A stretch of DNA of 64,000 nucleotides from Colletotrichum lupini (GCF_023278565.1 NC_064672.1:6758001-6822000); one strand, 5' to 3'; shown: positions 10,323-22,600, numbered from the stretch's first letter. Made by a program: numbers and translations. Notes: a model not told the origin generated them from the sequence alone.

Positions 10323-12422
10323 TACGATACGTACGAAGATCTTCTCGCAAATATTACTTCCTCTATAAAAACTTAAGGATTTATAATTATTAAGCGCCGC
10401 GCTTCTAACTACTATAATAGAGTTCTTTCCTAATTCGATCTCTATTACGATATAAGTAGCTATAATTTACTAAGCTCTGCGCACCTCCGAGAGATATTTA
10501 TAAAAAAGAAGGACTATAAGTAGGTAGCTAAGGCCGTTAAGTTAAAGACTAGAGGGGACCGTTAGTACTTCGAAGTGCGAGTTAACCGTTATAATTACGA
10601 GCCCTCTATCGATCCTATTACCTATCCTTTTTACTATAAGCGCTTAACTTAATAAAATAAAGAGATTAGTTAGGCCTTCTAAACTATAACTATAGGTAGT
10701 CGTAGGGTTACTACTATAATATCTAAAAGGTATTTAGACTACCTATTTAAGTATAAAAATATTAAGAACGATATATAAAAGATACGGCTATAGAGCTTTA
10801 GTAAGTATACTCCTACCTAGGCCCTTATTATATTATTCTAAGAGCGTAGTATTAAGTACTTCGTATAATAGCTCGACGGCTATATTACTAACCTCCTCTA
10901 GACCTACCCTTACTACGAGGTTATATAGAAGCTCTTTTTAGATATTATTTTGCTAGATAATACTTATAAGACTAACCGCTTTAAAATGCCGCTTATAAAC
11001 GTAACTAGGGTGGCTAATATAGGCACGACTTTTAATATAGTATTCTGCCTTATTAACTTAGAAGACTACTAAGCCTACGAGTGGGCTCTAGGTTAATTAG
11101 AAGACCTCCGTACTTAAATTAACGCCCGCAAGCCCATCGTCGCTATTACCGACTTCGAGAAGGTGCTAAAAAAAGCCCTTACTACCGTCTGGCCCAATAC
11201 GTAGTAGCAGATCTATATATAGTATATTAATAAGAATATCGCTTACGAGGTTACAAAGCGGTGGATTTACGCCGACGGCTCTTAGGTAATTAATAATAAC
11301 GAAGCAATTAGTAGTAACTATATCGACCCCGTCTTTACTAAATTATTAGTAGGAGCTTTGTTAGAAGAACTAATTACCGTCGGCCGGCCCCGTAAGATTC
11401 CGGATACTTATATTAGCTTTCTTTTAGTCTAGAAGTCTATAATTTATGCTAATTTAGAAGGGGACTTTGCCGAGGCCTAGAAGTTAATACTTAAGAAGTT
11501 CGAACGGCAAGAGCCCTTAATTACTTATATTCTTAAGACTTACCTTAGCTAGTATAAGGAGTTTATAAACTACTAAATTAAGTAGTACTATAACCTTAGT
11601 ATTAGGGTAACTTCTTAGATAGAAAATAGTTATAAAGAGATTAAGAGCTACCTCTTTAACTTAACTATAGATCTAAAGTTCTTTGCGGATCGTATATAAT
11701 AAATAATTAGTAACTAGAAAGTAGCTTACGAGGTCGATCTCGCTAAGTAGAGCTCTCGTTAGCTCGTCGAGTTTAGTATTAATAACTACTAAAAAGCTTA
11801 GATAGGTAATATACGTACCTACTACTCGAGGAAAGCGTTAAGACTTATTACTACGTAGTACCGCCTAGTTTATAGAAGGCTAAAAAAGACCGAACCCGAC
11901 CTACCTTATATAAAGTAATTTATTACTTAGTACGGCCTCCCTTATTTATATACTATTCGTTAGTATCTCGAGCGGAATAAGCCTCTCTCGTACTTTAACT
12001 ATAACTACTATTAGTACCTTAGCTATAACCTTATTACTAATAATACCCTACGTTAGATCTTAGATCCCCTCGTCGTTATACTACGAGGTCGGCCTCGTAA
12101 TAATAAAGTCGATATCCCTATAGCTATGCTACCGTTATAATAGTCTCCCGTCGGTACTAATCGTTAATAGGGCTCCTAGGCTACTCGAGTAAGGAATCTT
12201 TTATATTAAGAACGACTAGATAAGGGTTAATTTACTAACTAGTTAGAACTAGGCTTTTAGTAAATTATAATAAATCTCTAACGTTAACTTAATTAAGATC
12301 TATACGTAGCGGCTACTACCGAGCCTAAATAAGGCCGAGGTCGAGGCCGAGGTCGAGGCCGAGGTTACTTACGAAGTAGAGGTTGCCCGCGAGGTAGAGG
12401 AAGTTAAAGAAGTAGAACTATA
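10323..12422 (+). pseudogene. MULE transposase remnant (FAR1-like DNA-binding plus DDE domain)
   Basis: One frame from about 10323 keeps recognisable family blocks between scattered stops. First comes a FAR1-like zinc/DNA-binding region, with YDTYEDLLANITSS near 10323 and FEVRVNRYNYEPSIDP near 10570-10620 (the NHEP block). A DDE transposase core follows, with NTYKTNRFKMPL near 10960 and AITDFEKVLKKALTTVWPN near 11140-11200. Toward the C terminus a DPLVVxxRGRPR-like stretch lies near 12060-12100 and an Arg-Gly repeat near 12330-12420. Most stops sit where CAA/CAG Gln or TGG Trp would be expected, the changes RIP makes. The gene cannot produce a full protein. Homology is by motif recognition. 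Confidence 0.82.
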
Positions 12423-12797
12423 AGTAATATTACTAATAAGGAGTAACGAGGGATCTACGCTACGGTTATTACTAAGTAAGTCTAGTAATCCCTCGATCTA
12501 AATAGTTAATATAGATTATAACCGGGGGATCTTAGTACGGCCGTTAATTACTTATAGTTAATTACCGTAGTTTTAACGATCGGAATTATCGACTTAAGTA
12601 AGCTAATAGGAGGCTAGCTTTTAGATTAGTTATTCTACTTAGTTAGATAATTATATAATTAAATTATTTTAATAAAAAGTACGGTAATCGTCGAATTGGC
12701 TCGAATCGTAGATTTCTATTAAATTAGCCTAATTAACTTGGGCTAATTCGTAAGTTGGGCTAATTAGTTAGAAAAGTGGGGACTATTAACTATGGCA

Positions 12798-12854
12798 TAT
12801 AGTCAAAATAGCCAAACGATACAGTCAAAATAGCCGGGTTCTTTATAAATAGTA
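12798..12854 (-). repeat. Right terminal inverted repeat of the MULE
   Basis: The reverse complement of this stretch repeats the left terminus. It also contains the two internal copies of the 16-mer GGCTATTTTGACTRTA. Confidence 0.92.
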
Positions 12855-13227
12855 TAGGGCTATTATAAAACCGCTATTTTTACTAACTATAGGGACCCCT
12901 ATTAACGTACTTTTTAAAACTAAAAGGGCTAGATTAGTAATAGCCCGGCCCGGGTACGAGAAAAAAAGTATATATTAATAAATTACTTAACTTATTATAT
13001 ACTTATTAGGGGCAGTATAGTATATTATATACTTTAAAAAGGCGCTCTAGTTAATCGGAGTTTATACTCCTGTCCCTGATAATGTTAAATACTACTACTA
13101 CTACTACTACTACTACTGCTTATTAGCCTCATTTCGCTCAGCCGGTGTATCTCGGCGCCCCTAATTATAATACCATCCTCGTTCATCGTAATTCATGGCA
13201 TCTGTTCCGACGTGTCGGCAACAACTG
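12855..13227. other. End of RIP block 2 and spacer to the regulator pseudogene
   Basis: AT-rich, stop-filled sequence continues to about 13085, then normal composition returns. A perfect (ACT)9 microsatellite lies at 13091-13117. The last 110 bases are the 3' flank of the leftward regulator gene. No gene is seen. Confidence 0.5.
13091..13117. repeat. (ACT)9 microsatellite
   Basis: Nine uninterrupted ACT units at the exact transition from RIP-altered to normal DNA. Nothing indicates a function. Confidence 0.9.
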
Positions 13228-15832
13228 CTAATAATCTCGAACACCTTGAAGCAACTCTTGCACCAACCACTCCGACTCTTGCGGAATCGACAAGTCGTCC
13301 AATCCCATAATCCAATCCTGCATCGACGGCGCCGCACCAACGCCAAAAGCGGCATGCATATCTCCCGCTACCGGGCCCGACTCAATCGCAGGCAAGGAAG
13401 TGTTACCACTCGCCGCCGCCGCCGCCGCCGGTTTCTGCCCATCGTTACAAACCATACTAATCGTCCTCTGCGACAGCGCCTCAAACATATCCCGGTACGA
13501 CGTCGCCAGGTTCCACCGCTCGGCAATGATAATAAGAACGGTGGTGCACGCCATACACGTCGTCACCACATCAGCCTGCCTCGTCGAGTCCCGGACGCGC
13601 TTGGAGCGCCATAAGCAGTAGAGATACGTCAGCCCGCCGAGGAAGAGGATGTGCAGGCTGCCCCAGGTGAACTGGACCGAGGAGGACTGGTAAACGCGGC
13701 GGTAGAGCATGCACATCTCCCGCGCGCGCACCGCGCACTCTTCCAGCACCCGCTCCGTGGCTTCGTTGTCGTTGAGGTTTCCTCCGTGACCGGTGTTGTC
13801 CGGCGTAGACTGGTTTGCTGCGGGTGATCCTCCCATCATGTAGTGGCGGTAGAGCAATAGGATCGAGTGGTCGTAAGCGAGTTGGAACCAGGAGCGAGAG
13901 GTGAAGACTGACAGTGGGTGCGCCCTTGAGTAGTCTAGCTGATCGGGAGTTTTTGCACGCCACTCCTCTAGTTCATGGCGGAGACTCTCTATTGTAGCTG
14001 TATCTCCGCAGCCGCAACGTCGGGTCGTGGGGGGATATAGGTTGTCGCTGATCTTCGTCCACAGACGCCTTAGTTTGATAGCGTGGATGAAGCCGGTCAT
14101 GAGTGTCGGCGGGTCCGTATTGGATGTTCGTGAGGCTGACAAGAGTCCTCCCGAAGTCACATTCTCATCATCGATATCCAGTGGTAACTGCGCTCCTCGT
14201 TAGTATTTTATAACCAGAGGCTATCGCGAGAGATACGAAGAGAGGAAAAGCCTCACCTCGACATCGATAGAATCGTCCGGAATACCAACTGGGCGGCCTA
14301 GTGTAAACGCAACGACTCTGTCAATGTCATACGCGACCCAGAAACATCTCTTGGACATTTCCTTAGTCAAAGCATCTGTATTTCTGTGATATCTCTCGGC
14401 ACTTCGGTGGTAGCCGAGCTCGATACAATGGCGTATAGCCATACCAGAGACTTTCCTAAGAGACAGTCAAACCGGCACCATGATTTCAAGTAGACGCTTG
14501 ACTTACCACAGACTTACACCAACAGGTGATCTGATAGAATACACAGCACAGGCTAGTATTGCCTAGATGGACTCTAGGCTGTCAAGGTCCAAGACTGCCG
14601 AGATGTGATCCAAGGCCATTGAATAGTAAGCCTGCCGATTCCTGCGTCAATATTCTTCGTCGCACAATACGCCAGCTCCACGAAAGAGTAGAGCATACCT
14701 CAGCAGCATCATAGTGGTTTTGACCAAGGACTAAAGACCCTATTGAATATACCTGAAAGTCGTATTAGAGCACTGCCAATCAACCCACAGCCATGTCACG
14801 AGCTCTCCAAAGGTCCGGCTTACCATTAAGACGAAGAAAAGTGTTGATCCGTTGACACTGCTCAGATCTCCGTCGAGACTCGCCTTTAGGCATGTCTCTT
14901 CCCAAATCCGGAACGTCGGCTTGTGCAGAAATGGGTACTGGGGATGTATGTTGTTAAAGTACGCTTCTGACAAGTTTGCCCTCAGTATCGGCGACGGTAA
15001 CCTCAACGGGACCTCTCGGACGACTTCCGGATTGATATCCTTCCCCCGGCCTGCATGGCTATGCTGCGAGCTCCCGCCAGTGCTGGCAAGGCCCATGGTC
15101 GCGCTGACGATGCGCGAAAAGGAAACAGCGGAAGAAGGACCAAAGTAATGCGGCTCTCGGCCGGCCGCGCTCAGACAGAGCAACGCAACCTCTGACGACA
15201 AGGTATCGACATGATGGTCGTCAACATCTGGGGAAGGCGCACGTAATGCCCGCGAGAAGTCCACGTCTTCGAATGATGAAGGGTGAGCCTGGAGGTTCGG
15301 GGCGAGGGCAGATGGCATGTGCATGATGGGCATTGCTTGCGTGGGACCGCCGTTGTGCGAAGCGGCGGCGGCGTTTTGGTTTGCTTCACGACCACGACTG
15401 CCACCACCCTCGTGATTGGCACCAAAGTGATCGAGGGCGACCTCGGGCCGGGCCTGCTGTAAGAGACCTTCGAGATAGGCAACGCGGGCCTCCAGCGACT
15501 TCATGTAGTCGCGCGGGCGATGTAAGCCGGTGCCGGGGTCTTCTACCAGGCAGTCTGGTTTTCCCCACATTAGATGAAGTTCATCATGCCGTCTCATGTT
15601 GCTATTGGACCTTACCTCGTCCAGTCTTCACGCAGTTCTGGCACTTGGGGCTTTGTCCGTCGCACTATGAACGAGTCAGTCAGCTCGGTTGTGTCTTTCG
15701 CAGATCTACTAGAAGACATTTGAATGTTACCTTGAGCTTCTTTTGCTTGCAGCCGATGCAGGCCAACATGGTGCGCTCGCCGAGTCGCGGGCGTTTGGCC
15801 TGATGGGTGCTGCCGGTTCTTTGGCCACTCAT
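13228..15832 (-). pseudogene. Zn2Cys6 fungal-specific transcription factor with in-frame stop
   Basis: Seven exons fit the reading frame: 15832-15731, 15664-15616, 15554-14824, 14752-14699, 14631-14507, 14455-14257 and 14187-13228. All introns are GT-AG with consistent phases; with the stop ignored they give 739 codons. Exons 1-3 encode the binuclear zinc cluster, from ACIGCKQKKLK through CDGQSPKCQNCVKTGRDC, followed by a linker and short coiled coil (RDYMKSLEARVAYLEGLLQQ). Exons 3-7 carry the Fungal_trans domain, from YFNNIHPQYPFLHKPTF to ALRQ-like IRHCIELGYHRS and CFWVAYDIDR. The TAG at 14565-14563 (codon 335) replaces the Gln expected in ESIQAILACAVYS. The change is CAG to TAG. A product stopped there would keep DNA binding but lose most of the regulatory domain. 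A sequence error is possible. Confidence 0.85.
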
Positions 15833-16528
15833 TGTGAAGGGAGGAGGGGAAAAGAAAACCAGCGTGTCCTAGACGAAATGGAAAACGAGAGGAAATGCCC
15901 AACGGCGCGGGACCGCCGATCTGCACAGTGGAGACTTTGAGAGTCAGATATCGCAACGGTTTGAAAGCATGTAAACGAGCATGGAGACCTGTCGTCCGGG
16001 AAAGTCTGGGGTACGTTTGCCGTATGTGTCAGCACTCGATTTCCGCACAGTTGTTGGTTCGGACAATAATAGGGGGGCACGGAGGCGGGGTGTCCCGGAG
16101 GGCCGCGCTACCGTTATCTCGTGCGGAGACTGGTGGGAACGAGTTATCACTGGTCGTCTGTTCGGAAAGTTCCTGGTCCCCCCTGAAGTGCGATGTTCTG
16201 CGTTGTAAGTACACCTGTTAGTGCACGGAGATGAACATCGAGTTCGGCCGGGGTTGTCTGCTTTCCGGCATCGGAGGAGTTCAGCTAGCCAAGCTGGTTT
16301 GTTATGAGTGGAAGCATATGACCGGTGTTTGAAAGTTCAGCCAACAATAGGCGAACCTTATTGTTGTTCCTCCCGTGTTTGCCTTGCGTGCATGTACTCT
16401 ATATCGTTGAGGCCATCCACACAATGACAGAAGGTGGAATCAATTGTGCTTGCAACGAAGGCTTGGCCCACAGGATCCACCGCTACGGGTCTTAGTCAAC
16501 TCACGCTTTCAGGATTTCAACTTCCTCA
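15833..16528. other. Upstream region of the regulator
   Basis: Normal-composition sequence containing the promoter of the leftward Zn2Cys6 gene. Several short overlapping open frames exist on both strands but none resembles a known family or shows a plausible splice structure. I see no RNA gene before 16529. Confidence 0.45.
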
Positions 16529-16633
16529 GTCTCTATGGCTCAGTCGGTAGAGCATTGGTCTCATATCCATCCATATGACTCTAAATCATCTAGAGATATC
16601 CAAAGGTCGCAAGTTCGAGCCTTGCTAGGGACA
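16529..16633 (+). tRNA. tRNA-Met (CAT), elongator type, with intron
   Basis: A full cloverleaf can be drawn. Acceptor stem 16529-16535 pairs with 16626-16632 (one G-T pair), followed by discriminator A at 16633. The D stem is GCTC/GAGC. The T arm, GCAAG-TTCGAGC-CTTGC, is perfect and contains the B box. The anticodon CAT is at 16562-16564, followed by A37. An intron of about 32 nt (16566-16597) interrupts the anticodon loop directly after position 37, the canonical site. The anticodon stem has a T-T mismatch at 31/39; yeast elongator tRNA-Met has the same U-U, which favours elongator over initiator. CAT could in principle be a modified Ile tRNA, but nuclear fungal genes do not use that. Confidence 0.9.
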
Positions 16634-17523
16634 TTTCTTTTTGGTTTTGCCACTATTTACTACCCGACACATCATTTATCGCCAGAACTCAAATACCTAA
16701 GCATCAATCGATGGTCAGGTACTGGCTCACTCGCTTGTTCCTTCTTTTCTCCATCCAGCACGCATAGGAGGACTAGCTGTTTATGTCGACAACACAAAGA
16801 CAGAACCAAGTTTACAGAGGAAAGACATATATTTCTACTTGACTTTCTATCTTGGTTGATTCAATGGCATGCATGGTACCGAGAAGGAAACTAAGAAACA
16901 GTCCGAGAAACAATCCAATGTGTCTTTCCTTTCTTTCTTCTTTGGTTTTCCGACCAGCCTGTATGTAATACCTACATTCCGATCGGTTGCGCCGAGCCAT
17001 GTTCCCTAGCCCGAGTTGAGCAGCGATAAAAATAGTAACCACTACTTTATCCAAACAGATACAGCCGCTGCCTTCAAGGTTAGCACTTAAAACCACGACT
17101 CAGAACCTGCAACCCGCTAAACAACACCTGCGCAACGCACTGTAAGTAAGTACTTGATAACCTGCAGCATAACATCGCAGCGGCATGTTTTAGTTGCACA
17201 ACACCATCGTCCAACGTCGAAAGAAAGACCACCGATAACTTCATCCAAGTGCAGCCGAACCCCCAAGATCAATCGTCCGGATAACTCGGGATGCTGCTAA
17301 GCCCTCGGCTACGCAGTAATGGGGCAGCAAAATGGCAGCTATCGTTCGCCAAGTCTGAAAGCTTTCGCCATCCCACCACACGTGTCATTTAACTGGAGCT
17401 TCTGTATCCGTAGATGCAGCGGGCGCACGCGTCACTCCTGAAAGTGAGTGAGTTTGGCGTGGGGGCTCAACTCACTCTCCCCAAAACACCAAAACCGCAA
17501 CACATACATGCACTAAACAAATC
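16634..17523. other. Intergenic between the tRNA and the GH71 gene
   Basis: Normal composition, no supported gene. The final 200 bases should include the promoter of the gene starting at 17524; no clear TATA element is seen. Confidence 0.45.
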
Positions 17524-19178
17524 ATGAGGAAATTCTTCAGAGAAGCAAAGCAAAAGATCGAGGCCGAAATCGCCTCCATCACCGGCGACGATGAGCCCCA
17601 ACAGCAGCAGCCGCCGCCGCAACATCAACAGCAGTACTATCCCCCTCAACCGCCGCATCAGGGGTTCGAGAGAGCGGTATTCGCTCATTTCATGGTTCGT
17701 CAGGTCCTCACGGAGGCCTCCTCAACACCGCACTTCATATGAGATGCAAACATGAAACTGACACACATCAACAGCTGAGCAATACCTGCGAGTACACCGT
17801 GGACGAGTACAAAGTCGACATTGGCCTAGCCCAGCAAGCGCACATTGACGCCTTTGTCCTAAACTTTGGCATCCACGAAGAAGCCATCGTGAGGCTCCCC
17901 GACGTCTTCGCCGCCGCCGAGCAGACGGGCTTCAAGCTCCTCTTATCCTTCGATTACGAAGGAGCAGGAGCATGGCCCAAGGAGCGCGTCATCGAAATCG
18001 TCAGCAGAGTAAGTCTCAATCTCCCCGAACCTTCAATCAAAAGTCCGAGATACTAATCCCCCCTCCCCCCCAAAAGTTCGGCCCCTCACCAGCCTACTTC
18101 AAACGCGGCCATCAGCCCGTCGTCTCAACTTTCGAAGGCGTCGGCAACGCAGCCGACTGGCACGAGATCAAGGCCGCGACGAACTGCTTCTTCATCCCCT
18201 CCTTCTCCTCCATCGGCGCCAACAACGCCCTCAAGACGGGCGTCACCGACGGCCTCTTCAGCTGGGCCGCCTGGCCCCACGGCAACGCGCGCAAGATGGA
18301 CGAGGGGCTCGACGCATCGTACCGCCACGCCCTCGGCCCGCACCGCCCCTACATGGTCGCCGTCTCCCCTTGGTTCTACACCAACCTGCCCACCTGGAAC
18401 AAGAACTGGGCGTGGAAGGGTGATGACCTGTGGAACGATCGATGGAATGAGATTCTGGCCATGAGGCCCGAGTATGTGCAGATTGTGAGTTCACACACAC
18501 ACACACGAAACCCACTTTTGGGGAGCATGACATTGACCACAGACAACACAACAGCTCACCTGGAACGACTTTGGAGAATCGCACTACATAGGCCCCCTCC
18601 ACGAGAAGCAATTCGGCGCCTTCGAATACGGCCAAGCCCCCTTCAACTACGTCCGCGACATGCCCCACGACGGCTGGCGCCTCCTCCTCCCCTTCCTCAT
18701 CGACCTCTACAAATACGGCACCGCCACCGTCCGCCGCGAGGGCCTCGTAACCTGGTACCGCCTCCACCCGGCCCACGCAGGCGACGCCGGCGGCACGACG
18801 GGCAACACCTCCTCCCACGGCCAGGAGCTCTTCCACCCGTCCGAGATCATGGAGGATAAAATCGTCTTCTCGGCGCTGCTGACGGGTCCCGCGCAGGTTA
18901 CCGTGAGCGTGGGCGGCGTCGCCGAGGAGGCCCGCTGGGACGAGGATGATGGCACTCCTGCGCGTGGTGGCGTGGGCGTGTATCACGGTAGTGCGCCGTT
19001 TAATGGTCGGACTGGCGAGGTTGTCGTGACTGTGCACCGCGGCGGGGACGTTGCGGCTCAGGTGCAGGGGCGGCCTATAACAACGGAGTGCCATCATGGA
19101 GGAATGAATAATTGGAACGCTTGGGTTGGCGCCGCCGAATCTCATGTGGAAACACATGCTGTTGCGTATTTGGGTTAG
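17524..19178 (+). CDS. Glycoside hydrolase family 71 protein (alpha-1,3-glucanase type)
   Basis: Four exons, 17524-17694, 17775-18008, 18077-18484 and 18555-19178, all in phase 0, encode 478 residues. The GH71 domain starts near residue 50 with RAVFAHFM, followed by SNTCEYTVDEYKVDIGLAQQ and AHIDAFVLNFG. It continues through LLLSFDYEG, GHQPVVSTFEG, NCFFIPSF, DGLFSWAAWP and ILTWNDFGESHYIGP. GH71 enzymes cleave alpha-1,3-glucan (mutan, a fungal wall polymer) and are usually secreted. Here the N terminus is MRKFFREAKQKIEAE followed by a Gln/Pro-rich segment (about residues 26-46). There is no signal peptide and no room for one downstream before the domain. The protein may therefore be intracellular or use a non-classical route. 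I do not see a separate wall-binding module; the C-terminal 160 residues look like a beta-rich accessory region. Confidence 0.88.
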
Positions 19179-19645
19179 TCGCGATGATATAGACCATGGA
19201 TAACCAGGATAAACGCTCGAGACGAGAATCTGTGGTGTTTGACACAGCACAGTAAGACGCACGCATATTTGTTGTTCAGAGTAGTTTGGGTTTTTATTCA
19301 CACTTAGTGTGAGACCAGGTATTATTCACAACCAGAACCTGAAAAAAATGAGCTGCATCTGCGGCGCTGTGTCGCCTTGCAGATGAGGGGGGATCCTACA
19401 GATACATATCCAGAACACCATCCCGCCAACCGCTCCCCGTCTGTACAAATCGCAAAAGGCCAGTGAAAAAAGTATAGACATCTTGAATGTGATCACGGAG
19501 AAGCACCCCGTGACGGCCTTGAACCTGCCCCTGGGAACCAAGCAGACGCTCCCCTACACTTGTGGCATCATCATGAGACCGGGTATTGCCATTCACCCGT
19601 CGTCTTGTTCATGTAACCGAGCTGCTCGGCTGCTGCCGTGAAGTC
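19179..19645. other. Convergent 3' spacer between GH71 and DOCK genes
   Basis: 467 bp between two converging stop codons. It should contain both 3' UTRs. No additional gene is supported. Confidence 0.5.
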
Positions 19646-22600
19646 CTACTCCTCGTGCACGCTGACCATGGTACCGTTCCCCTTAGCAGACTTCTTACCA
19701 AGTTTCAGCATGCTGAGCCTCTTTCTGACGCTTCCACGCTTGACGATGCCAAGTGCGTCCACAGGCCGTTCGTCCTTGTACTCCCGCTCCTTCTCTGTCA
19801 AGTTCGTTCCCGCGTCTGAACTGCGCCGTCCGCCCGAGTCCGTGACCCATTCGCTGGTGGCATCGTTACTGCCGAGAACCCGCGGTATGTCGCTGGACGG
19901 AGCTCGGAAGAAGCTGCTGCGACGGTTGGCGTTGCTTGTAATGGTCACGTTGTCTTGTGTCTTGCTGAAGCTTCGGCTGCGGTGGCTGACGGTGTCCTCA
20001 GCTTCCGGTGTTGTTTGAGGGTCGCTGGGGGTCTGTTGCAATACTGGAGATTCCTTCTTACGGCCTCCCAAGAAGCTCAGACGCGTGCCACGCCCTTGGC
20101 GGATGGCAACTGGCTGGACCGTCGAGACTTCTTCGACAGCGACTCCGTTCGTCATGGCACCAGCAATACTCTGCGGTTGGGGCGATACTTGTTCGGTAGA
20201 TGGTGATGACCGCCTGTATGTCGGCGAAGCATTGGCGGACTCCCGTGATGGCTGCTGAGGAGCGAAGAGGGCAATCTCAGGCGCAAATGTGCTTTCAAAG
20301 TCTGTAACGTGTTAGTATGGAGCGCCTAGGCAAGAGGTCATGAGCATGAGCAAGAAGGACTTACATCGTTGAAGTTCCTCGTGCCTTTCGTTGAGGATTT
20401 CGTTGGTACTTCTAGAAAAGGTTGCGAGGCACCGCTTGATCATGATCGCATGGTCTACGAGCGCCATCTTAATCGCGTTGTCTTCAGGGTCAAGCTCAGG
20501 CTCAATCTCTTCTTCTTGAAGCACATCGTCCTCGTCATCCTCGGGTTCTGCACGGGACGGCAGTAATTGACGATAACATGCAACGCTATTTTCCGAATCT
20601 GGGTTGACCGACACACTTACTGCGTCGACGAGCAGCTGTGCATTCTCTTCGTCGCCCTCGGTAATCCGCTTCTCGATCACTGTCATTTCCTGCGTCTTCC
20701 TTACAATCCGCTCTAAGCCGGTCTGGCGTGCACTGAGTTTGATCTCCTCGGTATGCACGATTTCGCTGCGGCGAAGAATTGTCGGGAATGGGTCGGCAGT
20801 GGTGAATACCATCTTCTCCGCAAAGTGTTCCTGAACAGGACCAGATGTGCTGCGCTTAGAAGACACCGAGAAGCTCTGAGGGTGGGCGGACACCAGGTAA
20901 TCGCGGATTACTTGGGCAACGCGAGCACGCTGGAATACTTGGTGTGACAGATCGCGGTGCGGTGTGATGGCAGAAACGACCAGGAACTGGCCTTCGACAT
21001 CGTCGACATCGCCACCGGTGACGATCTGAGCGGATGGGTACTGCTCCTGCATGCGATCGGTGAAGGCAGAGGTGCGCTCGGTCGGCGAGCCTTCGTACAC
21101 AAACTCCTTGTCACGGAGGCTAGAGGGGAAGCCCAGTCCTTTGTATACCACTTTGAAATACTTGGGCACCAGCTTATCGCTCTTGGAAATAGTTTCGTAA
21201 ATCGTGGCAATGGCTCGCTCGGTTCTGGCCAGTTTGGCAAAGTCGAAGACGTTGCTCTCGTACTGAATCCGGAGTTCCTGGTAGGCAGCTAAAGCGCTAG
21301 TCCAGGCCTCACCCTCTTCGAAGTGCTTGATCATGTCGAAGTAGATGCGTTCCTTGCGCTCGAATGAGGTTTGGATGGGGAATTCCGGGTCATCCAAAGC
21401 AGTCACTTGCTTCGTAGGGTCCCAGTCATAGAGGTCAGCGTGCAAACGAAGGGCCAAGCCAGCTTCGCAGTGGTTCCTCGCCTCGCCCTGAAGAATGGCC
21501 AACTGGTGGACGTATCTGATGAAGATTTCCTCCTTCTGCATGTCGCGGAGGAACTCCATCAGGCGTAATCGGTTGATCAGGTGGGATGCTTCGCTCGTGT
21601 TATCGCTGCTGTATACGGCAACGAGAAGATCCAGGAACTCGTCGACAGTTGCCATCAGGTCACGAATACCGGCGTAGAGAGGCTCGTCGGGAACGCTCGA
21701 CAGCGGCGCAAATCTCTCCAGGACCTCGTTGACGAACAGCTTCTGCAGTATGCTTTCCGTCAGGGGCTTGGACTTGAAGTAGTGGTCGAGGCAGTCAATC
21801 ATCTCGGTCTGGATGACGGACAAGTCTTCGCTCAGGGTCCATTCGCTGACAATCATTGTCTGCAACACCTCCACGGCCATGCGTCGCAAACCTTCGTGGA
21901 CACTAAGACAAAGCTCGACGATGGGGCCAACAAGGGTAGGGACGTATTGAACCTGGTAGCCACCCATCTTGGATAGGCCATATCGTGCACGCTCGTCGCT
22001 ACTCGTCTCCCAACCAATGGCCTCCCAAGTTCGTCTGAGCAGTTCAGCGCCATGTTCTCGCACGTCGCCAGCAATCTTCCAGACTGCTCTCCGCTTCTGC
22101 TCAGGGAAGGTCTCCAGAGCCAGAGATGGGCTCCCAACAAGCTTCAGCATTGTCGTGAAGAACATCTTCCAAAGTTCCGTATTGAAGTTTTCGGCTTCGT
22201 CGGGGTGGGGGAGGAAGGACTCGAGCAGTATGCTGGACAAATACTGCAAGGTTCTCATCGTGGATTTGTGGTGATATATGTAGACACTCAGCCATTCGTG
22301 TGGGAATGCCTCGCCCATCAAGATGCTCATATGCACGCGAAGGGTGTTCTCGAGGAGGGCAGTCAGGTCTCCTTCTGTTAGTTCCAGCTGCATGCCGCTC
22401 GGGGAATTCGAAACTGCCGACAAAATTGCAGAAAGCTCAACCAACGCTTCGTCAAAAGTAGACTCCTCCGCAATAGGCTTGGAGGGAAAGGGGTATGAAG
22501 TAGGGAAAAGAAGTGAAAGACGGCTGCGAGGCTTGCTCGAAGTGGCCACGATAGAGAGGTACGAATCAATGATCTTTGGTAGGTAGTCGGGGATCTCAGG

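Larger units (their letters stand above)
10006..12854 (+). mobile_element. Mutator-like (MULE) DNA transposon, RIP-decayed
   Basis: The element is bounded by 57-bp terminal inverted repeats (10006-10062 and 12798-12854) with a single mismatch. Between them lies a decayed plus-strand transposase gene of MULE/FAR1 type. Inside each terminal repeat the 16-mer GGCTATTTTGACTGTA (or ...CTATA) occurs twice in tandem, spaced by about 5 bases, as expected of iterated transposase binding sites. Total length of 2.85 kb suits a single-gene fungal MULE. I could not find a matching 8-11 bp target duplication; bases next to the ends form an inverted rather than direct match, so the outer boundary may be off by a few bases. 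Confidence 0.88.

Noticed and set aside
18258..19301. 347-codon minus-strand frame opposite the GH71 gene
   Set aside because: It is the antisense of a GC-rich coding exon; the plus-strand GH71 exons explain the region fully.
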